In this document: positions 12,801 through 22,648 of the stretch, piece by piece
Layout: the number at the start of each line of letters is the position of its first letter
Numbering within the stretch: position 1 is the first letter of the stretch
Origin: Scilla litardierei
Lineage: Eukaryota > Streptophyta > Magnoliopsida > Asparagales > Asparagaceae
DNA: 64,000 nucleotides
Direction of reading: 5' to 3'
Assembly: GCA_030789695.1 (NCBI GenBank)
Contig: CM061142.1
Coordinates: 804,186,817-804,250,816 of the forward strand
Notes under the pieces: generated by a model
Told to the model about the DNA's origin: nothing
The model's input: the letters and a program-made list of their open reading frames with translations, nothing else
The model's database searches: none
Made by a program: the position numbers and the translations under genes

Positions 12801-13318
12801 GAGCAGATAGATATATACAATAGGGTCAATCTATCCCAAGCATGCATGAAGGCAAGGCACCCCGATAAACAAATACTCATACAAATATGTCAACCATACA
12901 TACCGACTTACATCCAGACGTATACTTATGCTATTATACATTATCTCATACTCATACACCCTCAGGCACCCACTACATGAATACATCACATGGTCACATG
13001 CATTACCCATACACACAATGTACACAACAAGATATTTCATATATAGTATTGATAGAGCACTGCATACACACATCTGTACTAAATCACGGGCATACACCTA
13101 GTATGACCTAAGAGGTATAGTCAACCGCACGCGCGCGCATGCACACACACACACACATATCACTACTTACAGCCATAAAATACCACACATTATATAATAC
13201 AATATCTTTACCATCTCACACCATGCAAACAAAAACACATGATGGAGCACCCGCCTACTCATGCATGGGCTCACGCCCATACATGCGAACATGCAATCAT
13301 ACTACGCCACATGTCACA
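12801..13318 (-). repeat. Left arm of a ~510-bp inverted repeat
   Basis: Reverse-complement match to 17312-17812. Both arms share GAGCAGATAGATATATACAA at the outer end and CCACATGTCACA at the inner end, with few substitutions between. The arms differ by small indels only. The block looks like part of a gypsy-like LTR/leader (TG-rich on the minus strand). Confidence 0.8.
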
Positions 13319-14707
13319 TACAACTCCTACCATCACACAAGTTATGTATGAAACATAAGCATGTCATAACGAATGTTATGATAGGTATCATAATGTAAAG
13401 CACACACATGCCATAACCAGTGTTATGACATGAAATATAACATGAAACACTCACATGTCATAACTTACGTTATGACATGACAGACCATTATAAGCACAAC
13501 CAGTATCTTCACATATATACCAATATCATCGCACACAAATATACCCATGCAACAGCGTAGGTACCCACAAACATGTACACGCGTACATGTTCACAACCAT
13601 ACCTAGGAATATGTACATAGCACGCAGACTACCACCTATACACATAAATCACCTTAGGCAAGCATAAGCTCATATGCTTCCTCTAACATACCTACACATA
13701 CCTGAGCAGAGCGCAGGGGCTCACACACAATATACCTATAACACACGCTAAGTATATACACGCTATATACATCTCACGCATTACAATAGCTTTTCTAAAC
13801 ATACAGCTTATAGGTCAACCATCTGTAATCGTATATACTTCATAATATCAACATTCCGACCCATATTCATACAAGTATCTAAAATAGTAGCTATAGCTAT
13901 AGCTGCAGCTGCACACACGAGTATGTTACAGAGATATACTCGACCATACATATCGGATACACATACATATATCAGTAAATACATAAGCATATATGCATAC
14001 ATACGTGCATCTACACGAGGTCATCCATACATATACGTATACTTAACCAACCATCCAAGCCTACCCCAAGTATACCCACATACCAATACTCACCCGCCTT
14101 ATATCGGTATAGAAGCATAGTACGCATACTTACGAATACATACAAGCACACATAGATACGATAACCTCATATACATATACATGCATCTCTATACATAGAT
14201 ATATACATACGACTATGTATGCCTCCTAGTATATATCCAAGCACACACATACACGTCATCACATAAAGTCTCATACAACAATATCAACACCCACAGATAG
14301 CCATATACTGATATATCTATCCAAACGCTGGTGTAAGCGTATCCGCTTACAACCAGACAGACAACCATATACATCTTCCATATATATAGATATATATCAA
14401 ATAGGCCACTCTATTACACCGAGGGCATGCCTACTCATATCTGAGTGGAACACAAAGATCCGCACATGGATCTACACAATCAGCATGTACATATATACCG
14501 CATACTACAGATATAGACGTCAGATACAGACGACATACCATATCTATACATCGCTTAGAACTCAATCAACTATATAGTTCTATGATACATACTACTCATA
14601 GGCTACCATATATTAACACATACACACATGCACCTCTATACTCAGACATACAATCATGTATGTCTCCTAGCATCCATCCAAACATTCACAGATGCATTAG
14701 CACCCAA
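13319..14707 (-). other. AC-rich gypsy-like leader sequence, opposite orientation
   Basis: Low-complexity ACATAC/CATATA-rich sequence. On the minus strand it matches the style and some blocks of 11326-12163. It contains three strong hairpins at 13360-13480 and a GTAAGC...GCTTAC stem near 14331. No gene is seen. Confidence 0.45.
13360..13480. repeat. Three regularly spaced hairpins (CATGTCATAAC...GTTATGACATG)
   Basis: Stems centred near 13372, 13420 and 13466. The last has perfect 11-bp arms CATGTCATAAC and GTTATGACATG around a 4-base loop. The first two are slightly degenerate. Spacing is about 46-48 bp. Confidence 0.8.
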
Positions 14708-16471
14708 TGTTGAATATTGGACTCCCTGGATTTGGTTTTGATGATGAGCAAACATAAATAATCCATGAACTAACAATTTGTGAGCGCAGTATTGGAGATC
14801 ATCGCCAAATTCTCGAGAACATTCAAAGCGACATCACAACACTTCCCAAAGCTCGTATTCATGCCTAAAGCTTCGTTGAAGCTCTTGCGCCGTTTTGGAA
14901 GTTATGAAGAATCAATCGAAGCTCTCGAAGACCGTTTATTAAGGTTTTATTTATAGTCTTTTTAGCTTCGATATATAGAATGTTAAGCCTTGAGTATATC
15001 TTACCATTCTAACTTCATAACGCTCATATCGTAGCTCTAGGATCTTAGTACAAGTTCATTCTAACTTCCTCGAAGCGTCGCGCTTCGATTCGGACTTGTT
15101 TGTGCATGTTAGTTGGTACAAGAACAAGTACTGATCGACTAGATGGTGATCTAGTCGGTCAGCAACTCTTCTTGGACCGACTAGTTTGATTCCTTAATTT
15201 CTTGGACTTTACTGTTTACAGTTAGTCGGTCTACGTTGACTCACCGACCGACTAGTTTGTGAACTAGTCGGTCAGTGATGCTTCTTTGACCGACTAGTTG
15301 TGACTTACTGTTCATGCTAAATTTCTCCTAAGCTACTGTTTATCGTTAGTCGGTCTAAGAACGTTTGGTGACCGACTAGTTGTCAATTTAGTCGGTCAAC
15401 TTTTGTTCTTGGACCGACTAAGTCAACTTGTGTTCAGACTATTTCATTTTGCCTCTTAGTCGGTCTACGTTCATTGACTGACCGACTAGTTGTGAAACTA
15501 GTCGGTCAGAAAGTCTTCTTGGACCGACTAGATTTCTAGGTCTGAAATTCTCTTTCCTCTCAGTTCCTCTCTTAGTCGGTCCATGCTGTTTGACTGACCG
15601 ACTAGTTGATGAACTAGTCGGTCAGTGATTGTTCTTTGACCGACTAATTCTCCCAGATTTCTATCCGTTGGAGAATGACCTAAGTTATTTTTATGGGACC
15701 CTATAAATACGAACCTAGGTCATTTCTATCTAGGTAAGAGCTTCCATTCAGAGATTCATTGAGATCAAAAGAGATAGCCATTCTCACTCAAATCTAAAGC
15801 TCTCTTCCTCACAAGAAACTCATTCTCTCTCATTTCTAGATCTAGAATCCATCTAGAGAGAAGCTTGTTCTTGGTGAGCTCTTCAAGCTATTGCTTGATC
15901 CAAGTCTCCAAATCATCCCTAGGCACCGATTGCTGGTCATTTCCTTGGTGCTAGGTCTTGGTGACTTCATCTTCCTCAAATCCTTCATTTCACCTATTGG
16001 GTAAGAAAAACTCAAGGTATAGGATTTTGTGGTAAGTTTGCTTATTTCAATATAACTCATTTATATTGCTTGTTGATTCTCTCGGTTGTGAGAGAAGGTT
16101 GTGATCCCGGGTTGTGGGATTCACTATTGCCGTTGTTGTATGATTTGATCTTGTGAAGGTTTTTCACAAGATATTCATAGTGGAAATCTTGAGTTAGGGT
16201 TTCTAACTCAAGTATCCGGAGGGGATCCGGAGGGGATCCGGGTGGTTGGGACGTAGGATCACCGGCAACAAGTCGGGGAGACTTGGGTGGATCCGAACCC
16301 ATTAACATCATTTGTTTGCATTGTTAATTTTGTTGTTGTCATTCAATTTAAGCTTCCGCAAATTGATTTGGTAGTTGTTTGCAATTTAATTTGGAATTAT
16401 ACTCCTTATTATTTTAAAGTACTATTCACCCCCCCCTCTAGTACTTGTGCAGTAGCTGGTAGGGCATTACA
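14708..16471 (+). mobile_element. Solo SIRE-like LTR, copy 2
   Basis: Starts TGTTGAATATTGG and ends GGGCATTACA, 1,764 bp, matching the LTR at 5704-7431 throughout, including the GACCGACTAGTT array, GTTGTGAGAGAAGG near 16085 and the C-run before the end. Flanks CCCAA (14703-14707) and CCCCA (16472-16476) agree at four of five positions, consistent with a decayed 5-bp target duplication. No polypurine tract precedes it and no primer site follows, so it is a solo LTR sitting in AC-rich sequence. Confidence 0.8.
15120..15650 (+). repeat. Palindromic array in LTR copy 2
   Basis: Same organisation as 6110-6640: GACCGACTAGTT and AACTAGTCGGTC in inverted pairs within a unit of about 115 bp, upstream of a CCCTATAAATACG TATA motif near 15700. 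Confidence 0.8.
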
Positions 16472-17311
16472 CCCCAGGCTTACTATATCGACATCAATGC
16501 ACATAGATGATCACACAAAAATATATTCACCCATACACAGGTGTAAGCATGCCAGCTTACAGTCATATATGTATCATATACCCATCACATATACTCTTAA
16601 GACATCCACACATTCATGGGTGGAACTCAAGGATCCACTCATATATATGTACACTCTACATATGCATAAATCACATGCATTATATAGCCACAACATAGTA
16701 CATCTATACACTACATGCACCTCAATCAAGTATAGAGCTCAATTTTTACACACTACTCATATGTCAACCATTTATTAACACATAGACTTCAAACACAACC
16801 ATAGAGCCAGACAATCATAGACATATAGGCATACATACATACACACATAGATACACACATACAGTCGTACTCAATCAATACTATAGTATCTATCCCCAGG
16901 GCTCTATTCCTTAAACTTCTGATATCCGGGTCATATCCTAAGGCTGGACCCTACCCACCTTAGGACTTAACTACCCACAAACACACAAAGACTACTGGGA
17001 ATAGTACTTGTATTGTTCCACAACAAACACCAACCACAATCACAAAGAACCATAGACACGCGAAGGCCAACATAGAGCAACAAAAGAAACAACCCAAACA
17101 ACGCAACATGGGACAAAAACTGAACCATTGAGCCTCGAGTGTGACGAAGGGAAATACAAAATGGTAACGGATTGGATTGATGTGCTAATTTCTATTTCAT
17201 TTACTTGTGAAATGAAACACATGATGGAAAATTCGGCAAGCTGGAAAATTCACATGTGTTTGGTTGTATGGCAAACTTTCCTAAGCAATGATGTTATATT
17301 TGGCTGTGTTG
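16472..17311 (-). other. AC-rich block and gypsy-like LTR fragment, reverse orientation
   Basis: 16472-16860 continues the AC-rich sequence interrupted by the solo LTR and repeats a GTAAGC...GCTTAC stem near 16541. 16900-16990 is the reverse complement of about 11410-11470. 17015-17125 is the reverse complement of about 40010-40130 (shared GTGGAACAATACAAGTACTA). 17130-17311 has no assigned origin. No gene is supported. Confidence 0.4.
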
Positions 17312-17829
17312 TGTGACATGTGGCATAGTATCATTGAATGTTTGCATGTATGGGCGTGAGCCCATGCATGAGTAGGCGGGTGCTCCATCATGTGTTTCTG
17401 TTTGCATGGTGTGAGATGGTAAAGATATTGTATTGTATAATGTCTGGTATTTTATGGCTGTAAGTAGTGATATGTGTGTGTGTGTGGGTTGGCTATACCT
17501 CGTGGGTTATACTGGTTGTATGCCCGTGATTTAGTACGGATGTGCGTATGCAGTGCTCTATCAACACTGTATATGAAATTTCATGTTGTGTACATTATGT
17601 GTATGGGTAATGCATGTGACCATGTGGTGTATTCATGTAGTGGGTGCCTGAGGGTGTACGAGTATGAGATAATGTATAATAGCATAAGTATACGTAATGA
17701 TGTAAGTCGGTATGTATGGTTGACATATTTGTATGAGTATTTGTTTATCGGGGTGCCTTGCCTTCGTGCATGCTTGGGATAGATTGACCCTATTGTATAT
17801 ATCTATCTGCTCACACCAGGGGTGGAGAC
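17312..17829 (+). repeat. Right arm of the ~510-bp inverted repeat, interrupted by the array
   Basis: Plus-strand counterpart of 12801-13318 up to about 17812, followed by 17 bp before the first array LTR. The sequence after the array, from 38870, begins with GTGACAGGTGGTGGCCCATG, resembling the LTR-end and leader junction at 11310-11340. This suggests the array inserted into a gypsy-like LTR end. Confidence 0.6.
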
Positions 17830-18239
17830 TGTTGAGCATTGGTGTTTCATACCAATCTTATTTTGATGATGATCACAACATTATGTTGTTGCTAATGAAT
17901 CTCATGTTTTTGTCTCTCAGTTTATTTCAAGGATATCTTTCTTGGAGACTAATCACTTGGTGTAAGGATGGACATCATGTGAAGAAGAGCCAAAGTTTGG
18001 ACTCAAGGGGTGCCAAAGCTTGGAGATGATGGAGAGCATTCAAGGCATCTAGATTGAAGACTTAGATTCTTTTGAAAGCATTGTAATCCATGTAATTTAC
18101 TTTATTTCTTTCTCTCTCTTTTGAGTCTAGGGTTGATGTAATGCCTTGCTAGATGGTTTGCTCATTCATGCACATGCATTTAACCATCTTAGTGAACCTT
18201 AGGATTATCATAGAATTCAACCCAATAGGTTCACTCTTT

Positions 18240-18780
18240 CGGTCAGTCGTCTGATGAGGAAAACACAGTCGACTGGGTGATTTCCAGTCACCTGTAGATT
18301 CTTCTACAGTCGCCTGATATGCACTACTCAAGCCAACATTTCTATTGAGTCAAACTTAAGTTTTACGCACAGTCGCCTGTCAATCAGTTCCCAGTCGTCT
18401 GTATGCTTACAGTCGCATGAGATTTGGTCAACAGTCACCTATCTAGCGTAAGTGTAATCTCTGCATCTCTCTGTCTTCTCTCCATACTTTACAGTAGTCG
18501 ACTGATGAAGAATATACAGTCGCCTGACTATTTGACAGTAGACTGTAGAATTGACATCAGTCGCCTGTGCGTAGAATTGGAGAAAGAGTGCAGCTCTCTG
18601 TTTCGATCCATCCCCTGCAGCAGTCGTCTGCTGAAGGATTAACAGGCGCCTGTCCTATTTTTCAGTCGACTGTATTGACTTCGTCAGTCGACTGTCCTGG
18701 CTCAGATTATAGCCGTTGGATATTTTCTAGCCGTTGATCAGTCGACTGTCTATGATCATCAGTCGACTGTTCCTGTCGTT
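18240..18780 (+). repeat. Palindromic CAGTCGACTG / CAGTCGCCTG array in array LTR 1
   Basis: About two dozen copies of CAGTCG(A/C/T)CTG spaced irregularly at 15-45 bp, ending about 75 bp before the TATA motif. The same array is present in LTRs 2-5 (near 23060, 27880, 32675 and 37495 onward). Confidence 0.9.
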
Positions 18781-18854
18781 TTCACCCAGTTTCTAGCCGT
18801 TGCAGATTTGATTATTTGGCTAATTCTTTGGGTTTTTGGGCCTGATATAGGATT

Positions 18855-18866
18855 CCTATATATATG
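18855..18866 (+). promoter_or_regulatory. Probable TATA box of array LTR 1
   Basis: CCTATATATATG just downstream of the palindrome array and upstream of TGAGAACTCTTGGACAAC. Conserved in all five LTRs with small changes. Assigned by motif and position. Confidence 0.5.
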
Positions 18867-19154
18867 AGTGTGCTGCCTTTCTTGAGAACTCTTGGACAAC
18901 ATTTGATAAACTCTTGATTCTATAGAAAATCTCAAGAGATCAATAAGCCACTCTTAAGCTCCATCATTTCCCTCTATTGAGCATTCATCTTTCTTCATGC
19001 ATTGAAGTCCAGCTCAAGGGAAATCATCCAAGTGCTCTCAAGCATATTCCAACACTTGGAGATCCTCTTCCATGCCTTGCATTCATTCATGAGTAAGCAT
19101 CTCAAGGCATAGGTAAGAGTATTTACTTTACAGGGTGTAAATTGTTTTCCTATT

Positions 19155-19400
19155 TCTCTTTGTGGGATTAGGATACTCTCTTTGTTGGAGTTTCTCTCTT
19201 TGTGGGAATTAACTCTCTTTGTGGGAGTTCTTGTGTCCTAGTGTAGGGCTAACCCTAATTCTCTGAGTGGGAGTTAGTGATTCTCTGTGTGGGAGTCTTG
19301 ATCCTTGTATAGGATTGGTTGGGTCCTTGTGTAGGGCATAAATCCTCTTTGTGGGGTATCTCCTTGTGAGATTTGTATTCACTTCTCTGTGTGGGAATAT
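19155..19400 (+). repeat. Degenerate CTCTTTGTGGGAG tandem repeats in LTR R/U5
   Basis: Around ten imperfect copies of a 20-30-bp unit containing TCTTTGTGGGA or TCTGTGTGGGAG, downstream of the TATA motif. The transcript would therefore carry them at both ends. Repeated in every array LTR. Confidence 0.75.
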
Positions 19401-19616
19401 AGTGAATATTGGTGTGGCTGGATGTATCCAAGTTTGGGGAACCAGTGTAAAAGTTTGTGTTTGCGTTTGGATTGATTGTGCCATTTAATTCCTCTTGCAT
19501 TTATAATTCCGCATTTGCAAGTTAAATTTTATTTGGACAATTTTATTGCCATTACACTATTCACCCCCCTCTAGTGTGTGTTGTTAGTATTGCAAGGGTT
19601 AGACGATCCCTACAGT

Positions 19617-19628
19617 TGGTATCAGAGC
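19617..19628 (+). promoter_or_regulatory. Primer-binding site, body 1
   Basis: TGGTATCAGAGC, complementary to the 3' end of plant initiator Met-tRNA, begins two bases after the LTR end. The same site is at 29257-29268 and 34051-34062. Body 2 has it with the last base changed (24440-24451). Confidence 0.85.
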
Positions 19629-19650
19629 GAGGTTAAAGAATACTGCAACT

Positions 19651-21719
19651 ATGGCATTCAACGCCTCTTCCGCGTCTCATGAAGAAGGTCACTCAACCGT
19701 TTGACCCCCGCTCTTCAACGGAACCAACTATCCAAGTTGGAAGATCAGAATGATGATCTATATGGAGGGTCAAGACCTATGGGACATCATGGAGGTGCCA
19801 TTTGAGAAGCCCACTACTCCTGCGGCTTCAAGGACAAAGGCGGAGAAGGACTCAATCAAGTTCAATGTGAGAGCTATGAATGCATTACATTGTGCTCTCT
19901 CTCTGCTAATGAGTACAACCGCATCTACATGTGTAAAACGGCGAATGATATTTGGCACACCTTGAAGATTTGCCATGAAGGGACAACGAAGGTAAAGAAA
20001 TCTAAACAAACTGTGTTTAGATCTAAATATGAAATGTTTAAGATGCAGGAAGGCGAAAGTATTTCAGAGATGTTTACAAGGTTCACTGATATCATGAACG
20101 CTTTGGAGGGTCTCGGGAAGACGATTTCCCAAGAGGATCGTGTAGAGAAGATCCTAGAATCTCTCACACCTCGTTAGGAGTCAAAGGCCAACGGAATTTT
20201 GGAGTCTTATGATACGTCCAAATATACCGTTGAGGAATGCATTGGAAATCTCATGGCGTATGAAGTAAAGCTTCAACACAAGAAGGAGATTCATCCAACA
20301 AAGCCCAAGAAGCTAGAAAAGCAAAAGGGGGTTGCATTCCATGCCAAGGAGGAGCCAATCAAGTGGAGGAGGAAATTCCATCGAGAAGCTCCTAGCGAAG
20401 AAGATGAACAAGAAAATGCAAGTGGAGAAGAAATTGAGGATCTTGCCGAGCAATTCAAAGCTTTCCTAAAATGCAAGCAAGGTAAGTCTTTGTCAAAGTT
20501 TGCTTCCAATTCTAACAAAGTTCCTACTTGTTACACTTGCAATGGAAAAGGTCACTTGTCCACCGAATGCCCTTCCAAACCCATTAAAGAAACTTGCAAG
20601 GGTAAAGGGAAGAAGCATTAGAAAGGAAGGTCCAAGTCCAAAAATCACAAAAAGGGACTTTTCGGAACCTTTGATGATTCGAGTGAGGACACTTCTAGTA
20701 ACGAAGAAGAGGATACAAAGGAGGATGCTCACGCATGCTTTGTACCCATGGATGTTCCTACTCCAATCCCCTCCAGATTAAACGAAGAAGAGTTGGATGC
20801 TTGGCTTGACACGTACAATTCCTATGAGGAGTCGCGCCTCACGGCTATGGAGGAGAAGTTGCCATCAAGCTCTTGCAAGGATGATGATGTTGTTGTTGAG
20901 ATCGAGGAAGAAAAGATCTCACATGCGGAGCTCAAGTTCAAATTTGACTTGGCGTCCGAAAAGGCTAGTAAGTGCATCAACTCTTACAATAGATTAAAAG
21001 CAAAATATAAGAATGCTAAGAGTAGAATGCATAAACTAGTTATTGCAAGTGTAGTTCATGATGAAAGGCATGTTTATGACACTTGTGAGAAAGACACACT
21101 TCTTTCTCAAGTTAAGGAATTGAGCACTTCTAATGAAAATCTCATCGCTCAAAACCTTAGCTTAGATGCTCACATTCAACAACTTACGTTGAAATGTGAA
21201 GAGGAGTCTCGGAAGCTCATAAACATTGTGTATTCTAGGGATTCACTCCACGATTTGTTGGAAAAACAACATCCGGCAAATCATAGAGGAGGTTTGGGTT
21301 ATATTCAAAATATGGTTCCCAAACCCACCTCTAATTCTTCTTTTGGTGCAAATTCAAGAAATATTGCTAAAGCACCTAAGAAGAATCACCATGCTCTCTT
21401 GTACAACAAGAACACCAACAAGAAGCATGTAGATCACAAGATGATGAGGAAGAATGAAGAATCTTCATTTTTTGCTAAGAAGCAAAATCCTCATTCTTTG
21501 CATGCTAAGAAATTTGTTTCTACACCTAAGCATGCCCCATCCTTCCCTCTTGCTAAGGCAAAACCTTTGCCTAGGAAATCATTGAGATTATGGATTCCCA
21601 CTAAGGCTAGTGTGCAAGAGAGAGATAGTTACATCAACTCTCTAGTTAGGGATGTGATCACCTCGTGTGATTATGTTAGGAAATCAAACTCCTCTTGGGT
21701 TTGGTTACCTAATGTTTAG
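19651..21719 (+). pseudogene. gag pseudogene, array body 1
   Basis: Gag of a SIRE-type copia element. Order of parts: ATG at 19651 (MAFNASSASHEE), DUF4219-like LFNGTNYPSWKIRMM, UBN2-like gag core (TANDIWHTL, EMFTRFTDIMNAL), CCHC zinc knuckle CYTCNGKGHLSTEC near 20528-20570, then a 323-residue coiled-coil-rich C-terminal part (20748-21719) ending SWVWLPNV. The copy is broken by TGA at 19702-19704, a (CT)5 frameshift at 19895-19904, and TAG at 20175-20177 and 20619-20621. From the CT tract onward all remaining parts are in one frame. It ends in a normal stop and no pol follows. Confidence 0.9.
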
Positions 21720-22648
21720 GTTCCTCACACATTTGCATTTTGCATGGGTTTTATGCTTCGATGTTTATTTTAAGCATACCCATTGATTGTGTGTGTTTCA
21801 TGGTTTTGAAAATATTTTTCAAATTTATTTCTTTTCATGAAAATTGGGACCTTTGGGTTTATTGACATGCATGCATTTTTTGATCCATGTGTATGTCAAT
21901 AGGGGAGTTAATATATATTATGTTTAAATTATTTTAAGGCATATTTTAACTCTCATTTCGGAGGTTATTTGAGATCATTATATACATTTGGTTATTTTGG
22001 GTCTCAAACCAAACCTCTTGTTTATTGCCAACTTGTTTCATATCTCATTTTTCTGGCAATATCCGTGTGTATCTTTGAAGCTTGATTTCTCCATATCTAT
22101 TGCTTTGATACACTTATGGCCCATGCCTCCATTAATTAAATGGTATTAGATCCTAGAAATCAAAAGTTGACCATTTCTATGATCTAGGGGGGAGCATGGG
22201 ATAGTGAATTGATACCCACTAAATTTTATATTTGGTATCATACATATCTTTCTTTTCTTGCATATTGTCACATCTTGGTTAAGATGATAGAGGTGGATGT
22301 TTTTGATGTCCACCTTTTTGACGATGTCAAGTGGGAGAGATATATGCATTATGTGATCATATCTATAGGGGGAGAGAGATATACATATGCATATGGGGAG
22401 AGATATCTCTATAGGGAGAGATATATGGGTTTAGTTAAACCATTTGTGTTTGCATGCCTTTATTCTTTGCAATTGGTTTATGTAACCCATGACTATTATA
22501 TGCCACCATGTTGTTATTGGTTTATGAGTATTTATATTTGTGTAGCTCATTATTTAATTGGTGCATATAAGTTGGGGGAGATCATTAGCTTTGTGCTTTA
22601 ATTCTTTATGATTTACATAATGTGTGTCATCATTAAAAAGAGGGAGAT
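21720..22648 (+). other. G-rich 3' non-coding region, body 1
   Basis: Contains repeated GGGGGAG-like purine blocks (22187, 22365, 22398, 22573, 22641) and ends in the polypurine tract. A 130-codon open frame (22209-22601) crosses it; its C-terminal half is hydrophobic. The frame recurs at reduced length in the other bodies, probably by sequence descent alone. Confidence 0.6.

Larger units (their letters stand above)
17830..19614 (+). repeat. Array LTR 1
   Basis: TGTTGAGCATTGG to GATCCCTACA, 1,785 bp. It contains the CAGTCGACTG/CAGTCGCCTG palindrome array (18240-18780), a TATA motif (18855-18866), and an R/U5 stretch of imperfect CTCTTTGTGGGAG repeats (19155-19400). Belongs to subtype A (GAGACTAATC, GAAGAAGAGCC), with LTRs 4 and 5. 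Confidence 0.92.

Noticed and set aside
5704..16471. Two matching LTRs in the same orientation, 7 kb apart, read as one complete element
   Set aside because: No primer-binding site follows 7431, no polypurine tract precedes 14708, and the interval holds unrelated LTR, LINE and AC-rich sequence with no gag or pol. The second LTR has its own near-matching 5-bp flanks.
12801..17812. 510-bp inverted repeat as terminal repeats of a DNA transposon
   Set aside because: The outer ends are not flanked by a duplication, and the arms are TG-rich LTR-like sequence that continues beyond the array on one side. Opposite insertions of one retroelement family explain them better.
18240..18780. Regularly repeated short palindromes as a CRISPR array
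   Set aside because: Spacing is irregular, copies are degenerate, the array sits in a plant LTR before a TATA box, and there are no cas genes.
22209..22601. 130-codon hydrophobic frame as an envelope-like gene
   Set aside because: Its length varies between bodies, it is built largely of repeated GGGGGAG/GATATA sequence, and recurrence in tandem copies is no evidence for selection. Kept only as a point to test.
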